Of a stretch of DNA of 64,000 nucleotides, positions 52,054-61,232 are shown piece by piece. The notes below the pieces were generated by a model. The model searched no databases. It had not been told where the DNA came from and was given only the letters and a program-made list of their open reading frames with translations. Made by a program: the position numbers and the translations under genes. Within the stretch, counting starts at the first letter, position 1, and every line of letters starts with the position of its first letter. Source of the stretch: Chryseobacterium sp. 52 (GTDB lineage Bacteria; Bacteroidota; Bacteroidia; Flavobacteriales; Weeksellaceae); contig NZ_PEEX01000001.1 of assembly GCF_002754245.1 (NCBI RefSeq), forward strand, positions 4,692,001 through 4,756,000, given 5' to 3'.

Positions 52054-54180
52054 TCAGTTTCCTTTCCCTTTTTTAAAATTATAATGATTGATCAAAATCC
52101 TGATCTCGTTAAATTCAAAATCGTTTGGCAATGCACTCTTCCATTCCGTTAAAGTTTCATGAGGATTTTTGTAGAATTCGTCTTCAAATGCCTTGATCTT
52201 ATCCGAAGTAATCACTCTTGAAATATCCAATAATCCCTGTTCAGCAAATTTTGCTAAATGCCCGATCACCGTTTCTTTCACCAGACCTCTTTCCATCGCA
52301 ATTTCGCCAATGGTTTTCCCTTGCTCAAATAATTGAAAAGTCAGGACCTGTGAAGGAACTTTTGCGATCGTTAAATTGATTTCTTTATTGTTTTTTTCAT
52401 CTAAAAGCTTCGTTTCCAGCAAGTGAACTTCTTTCAGGCTGTTCAGGTATTCTTCCGTATCCTCCAGCCAGTTTCTAAATTCTTCGTTATACTGCTTTAA
52501 GCCTTTTGTCCCTTTAATTTCGGCATAAAATTCTTTCAGCGGATTAAAAACTTTATCCCGGATCTCTGTAAAAAAGAAATTAACGGCTCCTTTCGTTTTA
52601 CTTTCAATTTCGGACCATTCTTCTTTGTTTTCAATAAAATTATTGACTTTCTGAGAAATTACCCTTTCCAGTTTTTCAAAGATCTTTCCGAGATTGATTA
52701 TTTCATGTTTCAGCTGAAGGTAAAGCTGGTTGGTTTTTACGTGATCTATACTTTTCGTGGTAATGGAAAGTTTATTCCACTCTTCCACTTCCTGTAAAAA
52801 CCACAGACAGTTTACCGTACGAAGCACTTTTTTGATGCTGTAATCATATTTTTCACGGTTCAGGATCGCTTCAATATTATCATTGGCAAAGGTATCTCCC
52901 TGAAACTGCAGAATCCGGTTATCCTTAAAAATAACTTCAGGAGTAATTTTAGATTTTAAAACAATTCCTTCCAGTGTACGGCATCTTGACAAAGCCACAT
53001 AAACCTGACCCGCCGTAAAACTTTTCCCGGCATCAATAATTACGTTATCAAAAGTCAGTCCCTGGCTTTTATGAATGGTAACCGCCCACGCCAGCTTTAT
53101 CGGGAACTGTTCAAAACTTCCCAGAACTTCTTCTTTAATATTTTTCTCTGTGTCCAGAAAATACTTTTTCTGTTCCCAGACTTCTCTTTTTACTACAATT
53201 TCTCTTTCACTTCCGTCGAGAACGACCTTGATTTCATTATCATCCAGTGCTATCACTTCACCCAGTTTTCCATTGAAATATTTTTTCTCTCCGGAAATAT
53301 CATTTCTAATGAACATCACCTGTGCTCCGATCTTTAATTCTAAAAACTGTTCGTTCGGAAACTGGTTTTCTTTGAAATCTCCAAAAAGTTTGGCTTCATA
53401 GGTTTTCACCGTCAGATCAATTTCTACCAGTTTTTCCTGGTTGATTTCATCTGCCATTCTGTTGTGAGAACACAAGTAAACGTAAGATTCGGTTCCCGCT
53501 TTAAAATCAGGATTATATCTTTCGTTAAGAACATCGAAGTTGATATTGGCGACATCACCGTCACGAATTGCATTCAGGATGTCAAGAAATTTCTCGTCAG
53601 ACTGTCTGTACACCTTTGTGAGCTCAATTGTCAGCAAAGGAATATCTTTAACGGCATGACTGTCGAAAAAGAAGGGTGACTGATAGCAGATCTTCAAAAT
53701 ATGTTCGTCTCTTACCACTGGCGGAAGCTGGTAAAGATCTCCAATGAACAGCATCTGAACACCGCCAAACCGCTGGTTATTCCTTCTGATAAATCTCAGA
53801 GAAAAATCCATCATATCAAGAACGTCAGCTCTCAGCATGGAAACCTCATCAATAATAAGAACCTCTACTTCTCTTAAAAGTTTAAGTTTATCTTTTCTGT
53901 ATTTGAAATGAGGCATCAGGTCGGCAATATTATTCGCCAAACTCCCATCAATACGGTCTGTAGTAGGTAAAAAAGTCCTTAAAGGCAGTCCAAACATAGA
54001 ATGGATCGTCACCCCTCCTGCGTTGATTGCGGCAATTCCTGTAGGTGCCACCACAATATACTTCTTCCTTGTCTTTTTTACAAAGTCATTAAGGAAGGTT
54101 GTTTTTCCGGTTCCTGCTTTTCCCGTAAGAAAAACACTTCTGTTCGTATGCTCTATTAAGTCAAAAAAATGATTGTTCAT
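52054..54180 (-). CDS. PIF1-like superfamily 1 helicase with C-terminal helix-turn-helix domain
   Basis: A 708-residue ATP-dependent DNA helicase. Walker A GKAGTGKT at 20-27, VVAPTGIAAINAGG, Walker B-like LIIDEVSMLRADVLDM, FIGDLYQLPPVV, and late motif AVTIHKSQGLTFDNVIID followed by YVALSRCRTLEGIVL make it PIF1/RecD2-like (5'-3' polarity expected). From about 600 there is an HTH_40-type domain (QVLTFQLFEQGKTIGEIAMERGLVKETVIGHL), similar to that in RecQ-related proteins. Common in Bacteroidota as a housekeeping genome-maintenance helicase. Start at 54178-54180 fits the domain boundary. Confidence 0.9.
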   Translation of the reverse strand: MNNHFFDLIEHTNRSVFLTGKAGTGKTTFLNDFVKKTRKKYIVVAPTGIAAINAGGVTIHSMFGLPLRTFLPTTDRIDGSLANNIADLMPHFKYRKDKLKLLREVEVLIIDEVSMLRADVLDMMDFSLRFIRRNNQRFGGVQMLFIGDLYQLPPVVRDEHILKICYQSPFFFDSHAVKDIPLLTIELTKVYRQSDEKFLDILNAIRDGDVANINFDVLNERYNPDFKAGTESYVYLCSHNRMADEINQEKLVEIDLTVKTYEAKLFGDFKENQFPNEQFLELKIGAQVMFIRNDISGEKKYFNGKLGEVIALDDNEIKVVLDGSEREIVVKREVWEQKKYFLDTEKNIKEEVLGSFEQFPIKLAWAVTIHKSQGLTFDNVIIDAGKSFTAGQVYVALSRCRTLEGIVLKSKITPEVIFKDNRILQFQGDTFANDNIEAILNREKYDYSIKKVLRTVNCLWFLQEVEEWNKLSITTKSIDHVKTNQLYLQLKHEIINLGKIFEKLERVISQKVNNFIENKEEWSEIESKTKGAVNFFFTEIRDKVFNPLKEFYAEIKGTKGLKQYNEEFRNWLEDTEEYLNSLKEVHLLETKLLDEKNNKEINLTIAKVPSQVLTFQLFEQGKTIGEIAMERGLVKETVIGHLAKFAEQGLLDISRVITSDKIKAFEDEFYKNPHETLTEWKSALPNDFEFNEIRILINHYNFKKGKGN

Positions 54181-54263
54181 CGCTCCAAAATTACGGAAAA
54201 TGAATTTGAATTTATTACCTTGGCATAACTTTTGAAAATTCTTTAACAGAAAAGAAATTTATA

Positions 54264-54713
54264 ATGAAAAAAAATTTCATCCATATTCCATTGCTAGCAT
54301 TATGTACTACACTTACTTTAGTTTCATGTAATACATCAAAAAACATTAATACCAATCTTCCTAAAGATATTTCAGAAAGACCTGCCGATGAGGACAGTCA
54401 AAAATATGAACAGGCCCAACTGGATAAATTAAAGGCATCTATTGAGTCCGAAACATCAAAAGAAAAATGTACGGATGCAGCAGAATGGACATTTGCACCC
54501 ATGGGAGCCAAGGCCTGTGGGGGACCTCAGCAATACATCGCTTATCCTAAAAAGATAGAAGCTACTTTACTTCCAAGAATAGATGAATACACCCAGAAGG
54601 TAAAAACCTTCAATGAGAAATATAATATCACTTCGGACTGTATGATGGTTATGCCACCAACTTCTATTAAATGTATTGCCGGAAAAGTCCTGCTTATAAC
54701 AGCAAATCAATAA
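54264..54713 (+). CDS. Hypothetical lipoprotein, 149 residues
   Basis: Lipoprotein signal ending TLVSC, then an Asn/Lys/Asp/Glu-rich helical segment and a Cys-containing domain (CTDAAEWTFAPMGAKACGG..., and DCMMVMPPTSIKCIAG). The four Cys after the lipid Cys probably form periplasmic disulfides. The phrase AAEWTFAPMGAKACGGPQ recurs in small Flavobacterial secreted proteins in my memory, but no function is known to me. Followed by a terminator; monocistronic. Confidence 0.75.
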   Translation: MKKNFIHIPLLALCTTLTLVSCNTSKNINTNLPKDISERPADEDSQKYEQAQLDKLKASIESETSKEKCTDAAEWTFAPMGAKACGGPQQYIAYPKKIEATLLPRIDEYTQKVKTFNEKYNITSDCMMVMPPTSIKCIAGKVLLITANQ

Positions 54714-54789
54714 AAATCAAAGTAAAGGTTATATATCCCGTTGAATGATTAACACAAAACTCGCTCAGGCGTTGATACTAAGGATTAAA

Positions 54790-54818
54790 AAAAGCTCTAT
54801 CGGTATGATAGGGCTTTT
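54790..54818 (+). terminator. Terminator downstream of the lipoprotein gene
   Basis: AAAAGCTCTATC/GATAGGGCTTTT stem with one U-G pair, T-rich end, about 75 bases past the stop. Confidence 0.7.
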
Positions 54819-54911
54819 ATTGTGACTTTCTACATTTCTTTTGTACCATGTAAAAAGCAAAATGTATTCATGATTTTATGTCAGCAGTTACTGCTCACTT
54901 TCAACTCGAAA

Positions 54912-55445
54912 CTAGCTTCCTACCTCGAGATTTTCTTTATACCAGGAAGAGTACTTTACATAATTATCCGCGATCCTGTTCACTTCTCCTTCCAATAGCT
55001 GGGCAGAAATATCTTTAATCTTTTTTGCCGGAACACCGCCCCAAACTTCTCCTGACTTGATATGAGTACTCTGCGTCACAACTGATCCTGCTCCTACAAT
55101 AGAGTTTTCTTCTACCAGGCAGTCATCCATGACGATGGCCCCCATTCCGATCAGTACATTGTCTTTAATTGTACATCCATGAACGATGGCATTATGCCCG
55201 ATGGAAACATTATTTCCAATATTTAAAGGGTATTTCTGATAGGTACAGTGCAGCATAGCATTGTCCTGAACATTTACTTTATCACCCATCTTGATGTAAT
55301 GTACATCTCCCCTGATCACTGCATTATACCAGATACTGCAGTTCTGTCCCATGGTAACGTCCCCGATAATGGTTGCCGTTTCTGCCAAAAATGTGCCCTC
55401 GCCTATCTGAGGTGTTTTCCCTAAAAGTTCTTTTACAATTGCCAT
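54912..55445 (-). CDS. Gamma-carbonic-anhydrase-like hexapeptide protein
   Basis: A 177-residue left-handed beta-helix protein of the YrdA/PaaY/CaiE group: repeated hexapeptides (IIGDVTMGQNCSIWYNAVIRGD, IGNNVSIGHNAIVHG, VLIGMGAIVMDDC) with His residues in HC and GHNAIVHG positioned as zinc ligands. Trimeric zinc enzymes of this type hydrate CO2 or hydrolyse thioesters; many have no proven activity. Divergent from the Nfu gene across about 180 bases. Confidence 0.9.
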   Translation of the reverse strand: MAIVKELLGKTPQIGEGTFLAETATIIGDVTMGQNCSIWYNAVIRGDVHYIKMGDKVNVQDNAMLHCTYQKYPLNIGNNVSIGHNAIVHGCTIKDNVLIGMGAIVMDDCLVEENSIVGAGSVVTQSTHIKSGEVWGGVPAKKIKDISAQLLEGEVNRIADNYVKYSSWYKENLEVGS

Positions 55446-55595
55446 ATTTTTAATTTGATAATTTGAAAATAAGTTGATGTGAAAATTTTATTTCTGCTTA
55501 CTCCAATCTCTAACTTCGGTTTCTAATTTTCAGTTTAAATGACTGTGATAGCAAAAATCTAATTTCTAATCTATAACTTCTAATTTCTAATTGCG

Positions 55596-55603
55596 TATTT
55601 TTG
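55596..55603 (+). promoter_or_regulatory. -7 promoter box of the nfu-hemH operon
   Basis: TATTTTTG, 21 bases before the ATG at 55625. The preceding 100 bases are low-complexity TCTAATTTCTAA-like words. Confidence 0.6.
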
Positions 55604-55624
55604 TATCTCAAATTTAACGAAAAA

Positions 55625-56503
55625 ATGCGTACGATACTTATAGAACCAACTGAAAACCCGAAAGTGATGAAATTTGTCGCGGATTATAACCTGATCCCGG
55701 GATCTTTAGAGTTGGACAGAAGTTCAGATATTTCAGAAATTCCTTTAGCTCAGGAACTGTTTAACTATCCTTTTGTAGAAAGAATTTTTATTACGGCTAA
55801 TTTTGTAGCTATAGCAAAACAGGATACCATAGAATGGGAGCATGTCGCTGAAAGCCTGAAAAATGTTATTGAGGACGAACTATTGGCTAATCCAAGAATT
55901 TATCTTCAAAAGAAAAAGGAGATGTATCAGATCTATGCGGAGATGACTCCTAACCCTAATTCAATGAAGTTTGTTTCCAATAAAATGCTTATAGAAGGTT
56001 TTGTGGAAGTAAAATCGAGAGATGCTGCCGATGGAGTTCCTTTGGCACAGGCTATTTTTAATGAGTTTGATTTTGCAAAACAAATTTTCATTTCTGATAA
56101 TTTTGTTTCAGTAACAAGAGATGACAGTGTAGAATGGCATCAGGTGATGATGGCTGTACGTGGTTTCATCGCTGAATATCTTCAGAACGGAGGTGAAGTT
56201 TCAAATGTGGAACCTCAGAATCATGAAAACCCTGTTGAAAAAATCATCAACAGAGAATATACGGATGACGAGCAGAAAATTTCTGATATCTTAAATGAAT
56301 ATGTAGCTCCTGCCGTAGAAAATGACGGTGGAAAAATTTCACTGATGGAATATGATCAGGAAAATAAAACGGCGAAAATGCTGTTACAGGGTTCATGTTC
56401 AGGATGTCCAAGTTCTACCGCTACCTTAAAAAACGGAATTGAAAATATTTTAAAACAATTCGTTCCTGATTTGGTAGAGAGAGTGGAAGCTGTCAACGGA
56501 TAA
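55625..56503 (+). CDS. NifU/Nfu-like Fe-S cluster carrier with duplicated N-domain
   Basis: A 292-residue protein that should carry and deliver Fe-S clusters. Two tandem Nfu N-terminal domains (TENPKVMKFVADYNLIPGSLE at about 8-28, TPNPNSMKFVSNKMLIEG at about 110-127) precede a NifU C-terminal domain (about 215-290) with the cluster-binding pair Cys258 and Cys261 (SCSGCPSS). Most Nfu proteins have one N-domain. The ATG at 55625 is used; the longer TTG start lies inside the promoter. First gene of an operon with a lipoprotein gene and hemH, so iron delivery to Fe-S and heme are linked. Confidence 0.9.
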   Translation: MRTILIEPTENPKVMKFVADYNLIPGSLELDRSSDISEIPLAQELFNYPFVERIFITANFVAIAKQDTIEWEHVAESLKNVIEDELLANPRIYLQKKKEMYQIYAEMTPNPNSMKFVSNKMLIEGFVEVKSRDAADGVPLAQAIFNEFDFAKQIFISDNFVSVTRDDSVEWHQVMMAVRGFIAEYLQNGGEVSNVEPQNHENPVEKIINREYTDDEQKISDILNEYVAPAVENDGGKISLMEYDQENKTAKMLLQGSCSGCPSSTATLKNGIENILKQFVPDLVERVEAVNG

Positions 56504-56505
56504 AA

Positions 56506-56952
56506 ATGAGAGTATTCTTTCTTTTACTTTTCTCCTGTTTAAGTATTCTTTCATGCAAGAAAGAAAATCAATTGAATAGTGGTATTCATGATGATTTGGT
56601 GGAAACTAAATTAGCAAAAGACAGCCTTCAAAAGATGGATGTGGTTTTGGATAAATTAAACAGGAAAAACATAACTTTTCTTGATTATTATTTTCATAAC
56701 TATTATGAACTTGACCAAGAAACTTCTGACGAAATAAGAAACTTAAAGGGAGAACAATTCGCCAGCGAAGTAAATGATGAATATTTCCAATTATATACAA
56801 AAATAGCGACTCAAAAAGGCGACCAATATCTAAAATCTTTAGGAATTACCGCAGAAGAAGAACATTTGGCGCTGGAAGTTTATATTTTACATTTAAAGCA
56901 AAAATATGGTCCGACAATTGATGGACGGTTGCAAACTCTAAATAAACAATGA
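56506..56952 (+). CDS. Hypothetical lipoprotein between nfu and hemH
   Basis: A 148-residue lipoprotein: signal ending SILSC, then a mostly helical, charged domain. No family recognised. It starts two bases after the nfu stop and its stop overlaps the hemH start (ATGA), so all three genes are translated together. Whether the product takes part in iron metabolism or is merely embedded cannot be told. Confidence 0.75.
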   Translation: MRVFFLLLFSCLSILSCKKENQLNSGIHDDLVETKLAKDSLQKMDVVLDKLNRKNITFLDYYFHNYYELDQETSDEIRNLKGEQFASEVNDEYFQLYTKIATQKGDQYLKSLGITAEEEHLALEVYILHLKQKYGPTIDGRLQTLNKQ

Positions 56953-57971
56953 AGGGAATTCTATTAGTAAATCTGGGATCACCAAGATCAACAGCTGTAA
57001 AAGATGTAAAGGAATATCTTGACGAATTTTTGATGGATGAAAAGGTAATTGATTACCGCTGGATCTTCCGGGCACTTCTTGTTCGTGGAATTATTTTAAA
57101 TACAAGACCTGCAAAATCTGCAGAAGCCTATAAAACCGTATGGACAGATCAGGGTTCACCATTGATTGTGATTACTGAAAAAATTCAAAAGAAGCTTCAA
57201 AAAGTCGTTGATGTTCCGGTGGAAATTGGAATGAGATACGCTGAGCCAAGCATTGAAACAGGTATTCAAAAACTGGTTGACCAGGGAGTCTCTGAGATCG
57301 TTCTTTTTCCATTGTACCCACAATATGCGATGAGTACTACGGAAACGGTAATTGAAAAAGCGGAAGAAGTAAGGAAAAAGAAGTTCCCGAAGTTAAAGAT
57401 CAATTATATACAACCCTTTTACAACAGGGAGATCTATATCAACTGTCTTGCGGAAAGTATCAAGGAAAAACTTCCTGAAAATTTTGATGCGCTGCAATTC
57501 TCTTATCACGGTGTTCCGGAACGACATATTTACAAAACAGATCCTACAAATACTTGTAATCTTAATGACTGCTGCTCAAGAGACAGCAACCCAAGCCACA
57601 AGTTCTGTTACCGTCATCAGTGTTATAAAACGACCAACCTTGTTATTGAAAAATTAAATCTTCCCAAAGAAAAAACCATTGTTTCTTTCCAGTCACGATT
57701 AGGAAACGATAAATGGATTGAACCTTATACGGATGAGACTCTAGAGACGATTCCTAAAAAAGGAATAAAAAATCTGGCAGTGGTGTGTCCTGCTTTTGTT
57801 TCTGACTGTCTTGAAACCCTGGAAGAAATTTCTGTGGAAGGTAAGGAACAGTTTCAGCACGGAGGCGGAGAAAATTTCCACTATATTCCGTGTCTGAATG
57901 ATGAGGACCGCTGGATTGATGTGGTAAAAATACTCTGCGAGGAAAAACTGAATGATTTTTATCTGGTTTAA
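56949..57971 (+). CDS. hemH: Ferrochelatase
   Basis: Inserts Fe2+ into protoporphyrin IX (or coproporphyrin) to make heme. 340 residues: LLVNLGSPRSTAVKDVKEYL start, SYHGVPERHIY with the metal-binding His, and PAFVSDCLETLEEI with the conserved Glu. Between them is a Cys-rich stretch with Cys203, 208, 209, 220 and 225, of the kind seen in ferrochelatases that carry an internal [2Fe-2S] cluster. Coupled to the upstream lipoprotein gene by a 4-base overlap. Confidence 0.94.
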   Translation: MKGILLVNLGSPRSTAVKDVKEYLDEFLMDEKVIDYRWIFRALLVRGIILNTRPAKSAEAYKTVWTDQGSPLIVITEKIQKKLQKVVDVPVEIGMRYAEPSIETGIQKLVDQGVSEIVLFPLYPQYAMSTTETVIEKAEEVRKKKFPKLKINYIQPFYNREIYINCLAESIKEKLPENFDALQFSYHGVPERHIYKTDPTNTCNLNDCCSRDSNPSHKFCYRHQCYKTTNLVIEKLNLPKEKTIVSFQSRLGNDKWIEPYTDETLETIPKKGIKNLAVVCPAFVSDCLETLEEISVEGKEQFQHGGGENFHYIPCLNDEDRWIDVVKILCEEKLNDFYLV

Positions 57972-57979
57972 AATATAAG

Positions 57980-58000
57980 AGAGCTGTATTCAACAGCTCT
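57980..58000 (+). terminator. Terminator of the nfu-lipoprotein-hemH operon
   Basis: AGAGCTGT-ATTCA-ACAGCTCT followed by six T, nine bases past the hemH stop. Confidence 0.85.
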
Positions 58001-58032
58001 TTTTTTATTGTTATAAATTCCAAATCCACTTA

Positions 58033-59082
58033 TCACCACGTCCGGTCTTCCTCATGCTCCTGTAAAATAAGGCCAAAACCTATTTTATTAGCATCACATG
58101 GGTTCATCTCCTTTTTAATCCGGCTTATCATATCATCATACATTTTATCATAATGAATCAGGGTTGCCTTCAATACATACTCCTTATTGGATGGCAATCC
58201 CGCAGACCATTTATTCCTGTATGTATTATGCGTTTCAATATAATTCAGAATTTCAGTGCTTCTTTTATTTTTATAGGCCGCTACCGCCCGGGCAAAGTAC
58301 AAAATATCAGGATAAATATTTTCCGCTTCAGTAAGCTTATTGATGATTTTCTGCTCGAAATAGGTTTCTAATATCGGAAAGAATTTTTCATCCGGAAATG
58401 TTTCAATACCCCTAAAAACCCAATCAGCACAGTAATCGTTGGTATGATTCTTGAAAATATTGTGGAGAAATTCAACATCTTCTTTCTTTTTAAATTTACT
58501 CAAAGCAAAAGCAGCTCCCAAACGCTTTCCACAATTATTCTGCTGATCTGTTAATGCTGCCCGGCTTTTAATCAGCTTATAATATTTTTCTTCAGGATTA
58601 ATATTTTGAATCATCCAATCAGAGGTTTCCAGATCAGGATGCTCTAAAAGAACTTTCTGTACTAAAAACTTCTTCTGGATTGGTGAAAGACCATTTTTTT
58701 CCTGAGCTTTTCTGATCATTAAATCCGAAACCGTAAATCTTCCTTCTGCATCTTCATAATACCACCAGATCACTTGATCTTTGTCATCAAGGTGATCAAG
58801 CAATATATTGAAATATTCAGGTTCGCCTCTTTTCACAATGATCCTATATGAAAGAACTCTTAATAAGGGTTTTTGAAAATTCATCAGCTTGATGAGTTCC
58901 TCCTGAGTTGCATTTTTCTCAATAAAATTCATTGCGGTTGTATCTGAAACGGGAAGATGTTTTTCTTTCGAAAGTCTTTCTAAATAAGGTTTCAGCTCTG
59001 TTCTAAAATCATCTGTTTCATATTTCTTTTTACAGGAAATAAGCATACAAAAGATGAAAAGTATAGACACTGTTTTTATCAT
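58033..59082 (-). CDS. Hypothetical lipoprotein with helical repeat character
   Basis: A 349-residue lipoprotein (signal ending CMLISC, then Lys-rich). The body is almost all helical, with alternating charged and hydrophobic segments (LLRVLSYRIIVKRGEPEYFNILLDHLDD, AAFALSKFKKKEDVEFLHNIF) that look like HEAT-type repeats. No catalytic motif seen. It overlaps the T9SS plug gene by four bases (ATGA) as the second gene of that operon, so it may assist outer-membrane secretion or assembly (inference). Confidence 0.75.
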   Translation of the reverse strand: MIKTVSILFIFCMLISCKKKYETDDFRTELKPYLERLSKEKHLPVSDTTAMNFIEKNATQEELIKLMNFQKPLLRVLSYRIIVKRGEPEYFNILLDHLDDKDQVIWWYYEDAEGRFTVSDLMIRKAQEKNGLSPIQKKFLVQKVLLEHPDLETSDWMIQNINPEEKYYKLIKSRAALTDQQNNCGKRLGAAFALSKFKKKEDVEFLHNIFKNHTNDYCADWVFRGIETFPDEKFFPILETYFEQKIINKLTEAENIYPDILYFARAVAAYKNKRSTEILNYIETHNTYRNKWSAGLPSNKEYVLKATLIHYDKMYDDMISRIKKEMNPCDANKIGFGLILQEHEEDRTW

Positions 59083-60293
59083 TTTCCGATAGGAGTTCTG
59101 AATTCCCCATACCCCATCAGTCCGTCATAATTACGTCCAAAAGGGGCATAATATAAAAACGCCTGATACAGGTTTTCCGTCTGCCAGAAATTACCGTTCA
59201 CCTCTCCGAAGTTCAGTGTTCCGTTACTTTCTTTTGTAGCAAGAATGTAATTGTAGAAACCTTGTTTTAGAAATATTCTGGCTACATATTTTTTATTAGC
59301 GGCATCATACTGCATCTGGTTTTCTTTGCTTGGCTTAAAATTATTAAACCCTCCCAATACATAAAGTTCTTTATCCACAGGGTCAGAGTCCAGAGAAAAA
59401 TACACCCACGAATAATCCGCTTCTCTTTCAGCATTTCTTTCCAGTCCCAAATCATTTCTTCTATAATACCATGCACCGTTTACATCAGGTTGATATTGAT
59501 AGTTCAAAGGGAAAGCCCATACCGGATGCAGATAGGTATTGTTTACACCCTCTTTCAATTCTGTAGCCCTCACCATATCCGCCGCCATATTCATATTTTT
59601 ATTATCAAAATAATAGAATTCGTTATTGCCCGGAAATGTTAAACTCATCTGTTGAAAAAGCAGCTGGTTTCCTAAAGTAGCACTCGGTTTCTGGTTAGTA
59701 ACCATCATATCAGGATTGTTGTTCTGCATTACATTCAGAGTCATTGAATTGACATTGGAAGAAAGATCTCCTGCTTTTGAAGTTGCTTTCACTTCTATCC
59801 TTTGGTTGACATTCGGGTTTTTGGCATCTGCAATCCTTGAGATATTCAGAGCCACAGTTGCAGCGTCTTCCACGAGATAAAAACGTCTTTTGAAAAGAGG
59901 TCTGTCTGCGGAATCTTTGTAAACGATCAGCTCAAAGTTCCCTGAAATCTTCGGCTGCATTTTATCATTAGGGAATGTAAGTTTATAATGTGTGTAAGCC
60001 TGTATTGTATTAAAAGAATATTGAAACTGATCTAGAAGTCCGTTCAGGCTTCCTGTTGCAATTTCTGTAAAAAACAGATTGTCATCATTCCAGTTTCTGT
60101 CGTAATGTTTGATGGTATATCTGTAAATCTCGCTGGCATTGGTAAGGTCATCAAAGCTTAAAACCAGCTGTTCCCCGAACTTTATGACAGGAGTCTCGTC
60201 GTTCGTCTGCGGATTGAAAAGCTGAATGCTCTGAATATTCTGTCCAAAAACCAGTCCACCCAAAGAAAGTAAAAGTATTCGCAAAGTTTTCAT
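59079..60293 (-). CDS. T9SS plug-domain protein (DUF5103 family)
   Basis: A 404-residue exported protein: signal ending GLVFGQ, then several beta-sandwich segments (YRYTIKHYDRNWNDDNLFFTEI; GNFELIVYKDSADRPLFKRRFYLVEDAA) and the C-terminal YAPFGRNYDGLMGYGEF. It matches the family formerly DUF5103, named after the plug protein of the type IX secretion channel SprA. It probably gates or accompanies the translocon that exports the three cargo proteins encoded in this window. First gene of a two-gene operon; TATCTTCG on the minus strand just upstream is a near-consensus -7 box. Confidence 0.85.
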   Translation of the reverse strand: MKTLRILLLSLGGLVFGQNIQSIQLFNPQTNDETPVIKFGEQLVLSFDDLTNASEIYRYTIKHYDRNWNDDNLFFTEIATGSLNGLLDQFQYSFNTIQAYTHYKLTFPNDKMQPKISGNFELIVYKDSADRPLFKRRFYLVEDAATVALNISRIADAKNPNVNQRIEVKATSKAGDLSSNVNSMTLNVMQNNNPDMMVTNQKPSATLGNQLLFQQMSLTFPGNNEFYYFDNKNMNMAADMVRATELKEGVNNTYLHPVWAFPLNYQYQPDVNGAWYYRRNDLGLERNAEREADYSWVYFSLDSDPVDKELYVLGGFNNFKPSKENQMQYDAANKKYVARIFLKQGFYNYILATKESNGTLNFGEVNGNFWQTENLYQAFLYYAPFGRNYDGLMGYGEFRTPIGK

Positions 60294-60337
60294 TATGACG
60301 AAGATAACGAAAAATCGGGATTTTCTTAATAATATCG

Positions 60338-60345
60338 TATTTTTG
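60338..60345 (+). promoter_or_regulatory. -7 promoter box of the metallo-hydrolase gene
   Basis: TATTTTTG, 19 bases before the ATG. Confidence 0.55.
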
Positions 60346-60364
60346 AAATAAAAAAATATCAGAT

Positions 60365-61003
60365 ATGCTTCAGATCCAAGGCTTCGTATTTAATTTTGCC
60401 AGCGAAAACACTTACCTCTTATATAACGAAAATAAAAACGCCTGGCTGATAGATCCGGGAAATATGAATGAGCAGGAAACCAAGGCTATCGACAGCTTTA
60501 TTTCTGAAAACGGACTGAAGATACAGAAGATTCTTCTGACCCATGCTCACATCGATCATGTTCTTGGATTACAGTGGGCTTTTGACACTTTTAAAGTTCC
60601 TGTTCATATCCATCAGGACGATCAGGAAGTTCTTGATATGCTTCAGGCCAGCGGTATGAGATTCGGTATTCAGATTAATCCCGTAAAAGTTGAAATCCAA
60701 TATATCAATGAAGGTGAAGTCCTTGACCTTGATGGCGAAACATTTAAAATCTACCATGTTCCGGGACATTCTCCGGGAAGTGTGGTTTACCATAACGAAG
60801 ACCAGAAATTCATGATCTCAGGTGATGTTCTTTTTGAAGGCAGCATCGGAAGAACAGATCTTTACAAAGGAAATTACGATCAGTTAATTGACGGAATTAA
60901 AACAAAACTTTTTGTCCTGGATGATGAAACACAGGTTTTTTCAGGCCATGGAAATCCTACAACCATTGGATTTGAGAAACAGTACAATCCTTTTCTTAAG
61001 TAG
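60365..61003 (+). CDS. MBL-fold metallo-hydrolase (glyoxalase II-like)
   Basis: A 212-residue cytoplasmic enzyme with the full binuclear zinc site: THAHIDHVLG (HxHxDH) near 59-65, His in YHVPGHSPGS, Asp in ISGDVLFEGSIGRTDL and a late His in FSGHGNPTTIG. This is the hydroxyacylglutathione hydrolase-like (YcbL-type) group; the short length, without the C-terminal glutathione-binding domain of true glyoxalase II, points to a different thioester. Single gene. Confidence 0.92.
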   Translation: MLQIQGFVFNFASENTYLLYNENKNAWLIDPGNMNEQETKAIDSFISENGLKIQKILLTHAHIDHVLGLQWAFDTFKVPVHIHQDDQEVLDMLQASGMRFGIQINPVKVEIQYINEGEVLDLDGETFKIYHVPGHSPGSVVYHNEDQKFMISGDVLFEGSIGRTDLYKGNYDQLIDGIKTKLFVLDDETQVFSGHGNPTTIGFEKQYNPFLK

Positions 61004-61078
61004 TTTCGGGATGTTGGGTTTGAGAGTATATGAGGGTTGGTTGCTGGTTGCTAAATTTACAGTTAATCTTTTTTATCT

Positions 61079-61165
61079 TACATCTCCTGTCTGGCATCTA
61101 AAATCTTGATTCTAGGCTCTTGATTCTAGACAACTCTTACATCTTGTGTCTGAAATCTAACGTCT
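61079..61165 (-). repeat. Degenerate TCTAGAATCAAGA / CAGACA-type intergenic repeat
   Basis: On the minus strand, words such as TCTAGAATCAAGA and CCTAGAATCAAGA follow each other, with CAGACAC and CAGACAGG nearby. Same vocabulary as the repeats at 9763 and 46241, without an exact shared unit. Confidence 0.4.
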
Positions 61166-61182
61166 TATTCTCAAAAAAAATC

Positions 61183-61212
61183 AAAACCGCCAGAAAAGCT
61201 CCTGACGGTTTT
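61183..61212 (-). terminator. Terminator of the trehalase/TonB receptor unit
   Basis: AAAACCGCCAG/CTGACGGTTTT stem (the mismatch is a G-U pair on the minus-strand RNA), then a T-run, 21 bases past the receptor stop. Confidence 0.8.
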
Positions 61213-61232
61213 TTTATGAAGAAAATACAAGT

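Noticed and set aside
55500..55600. Array-like TCTAATTTCTAA words before nfu as CRISPR or regulator sites
   Set aside because: No constant repeat length or spacers; it looks like low-complexity intergenic DNA related to the degenerate repeats elsewhere.
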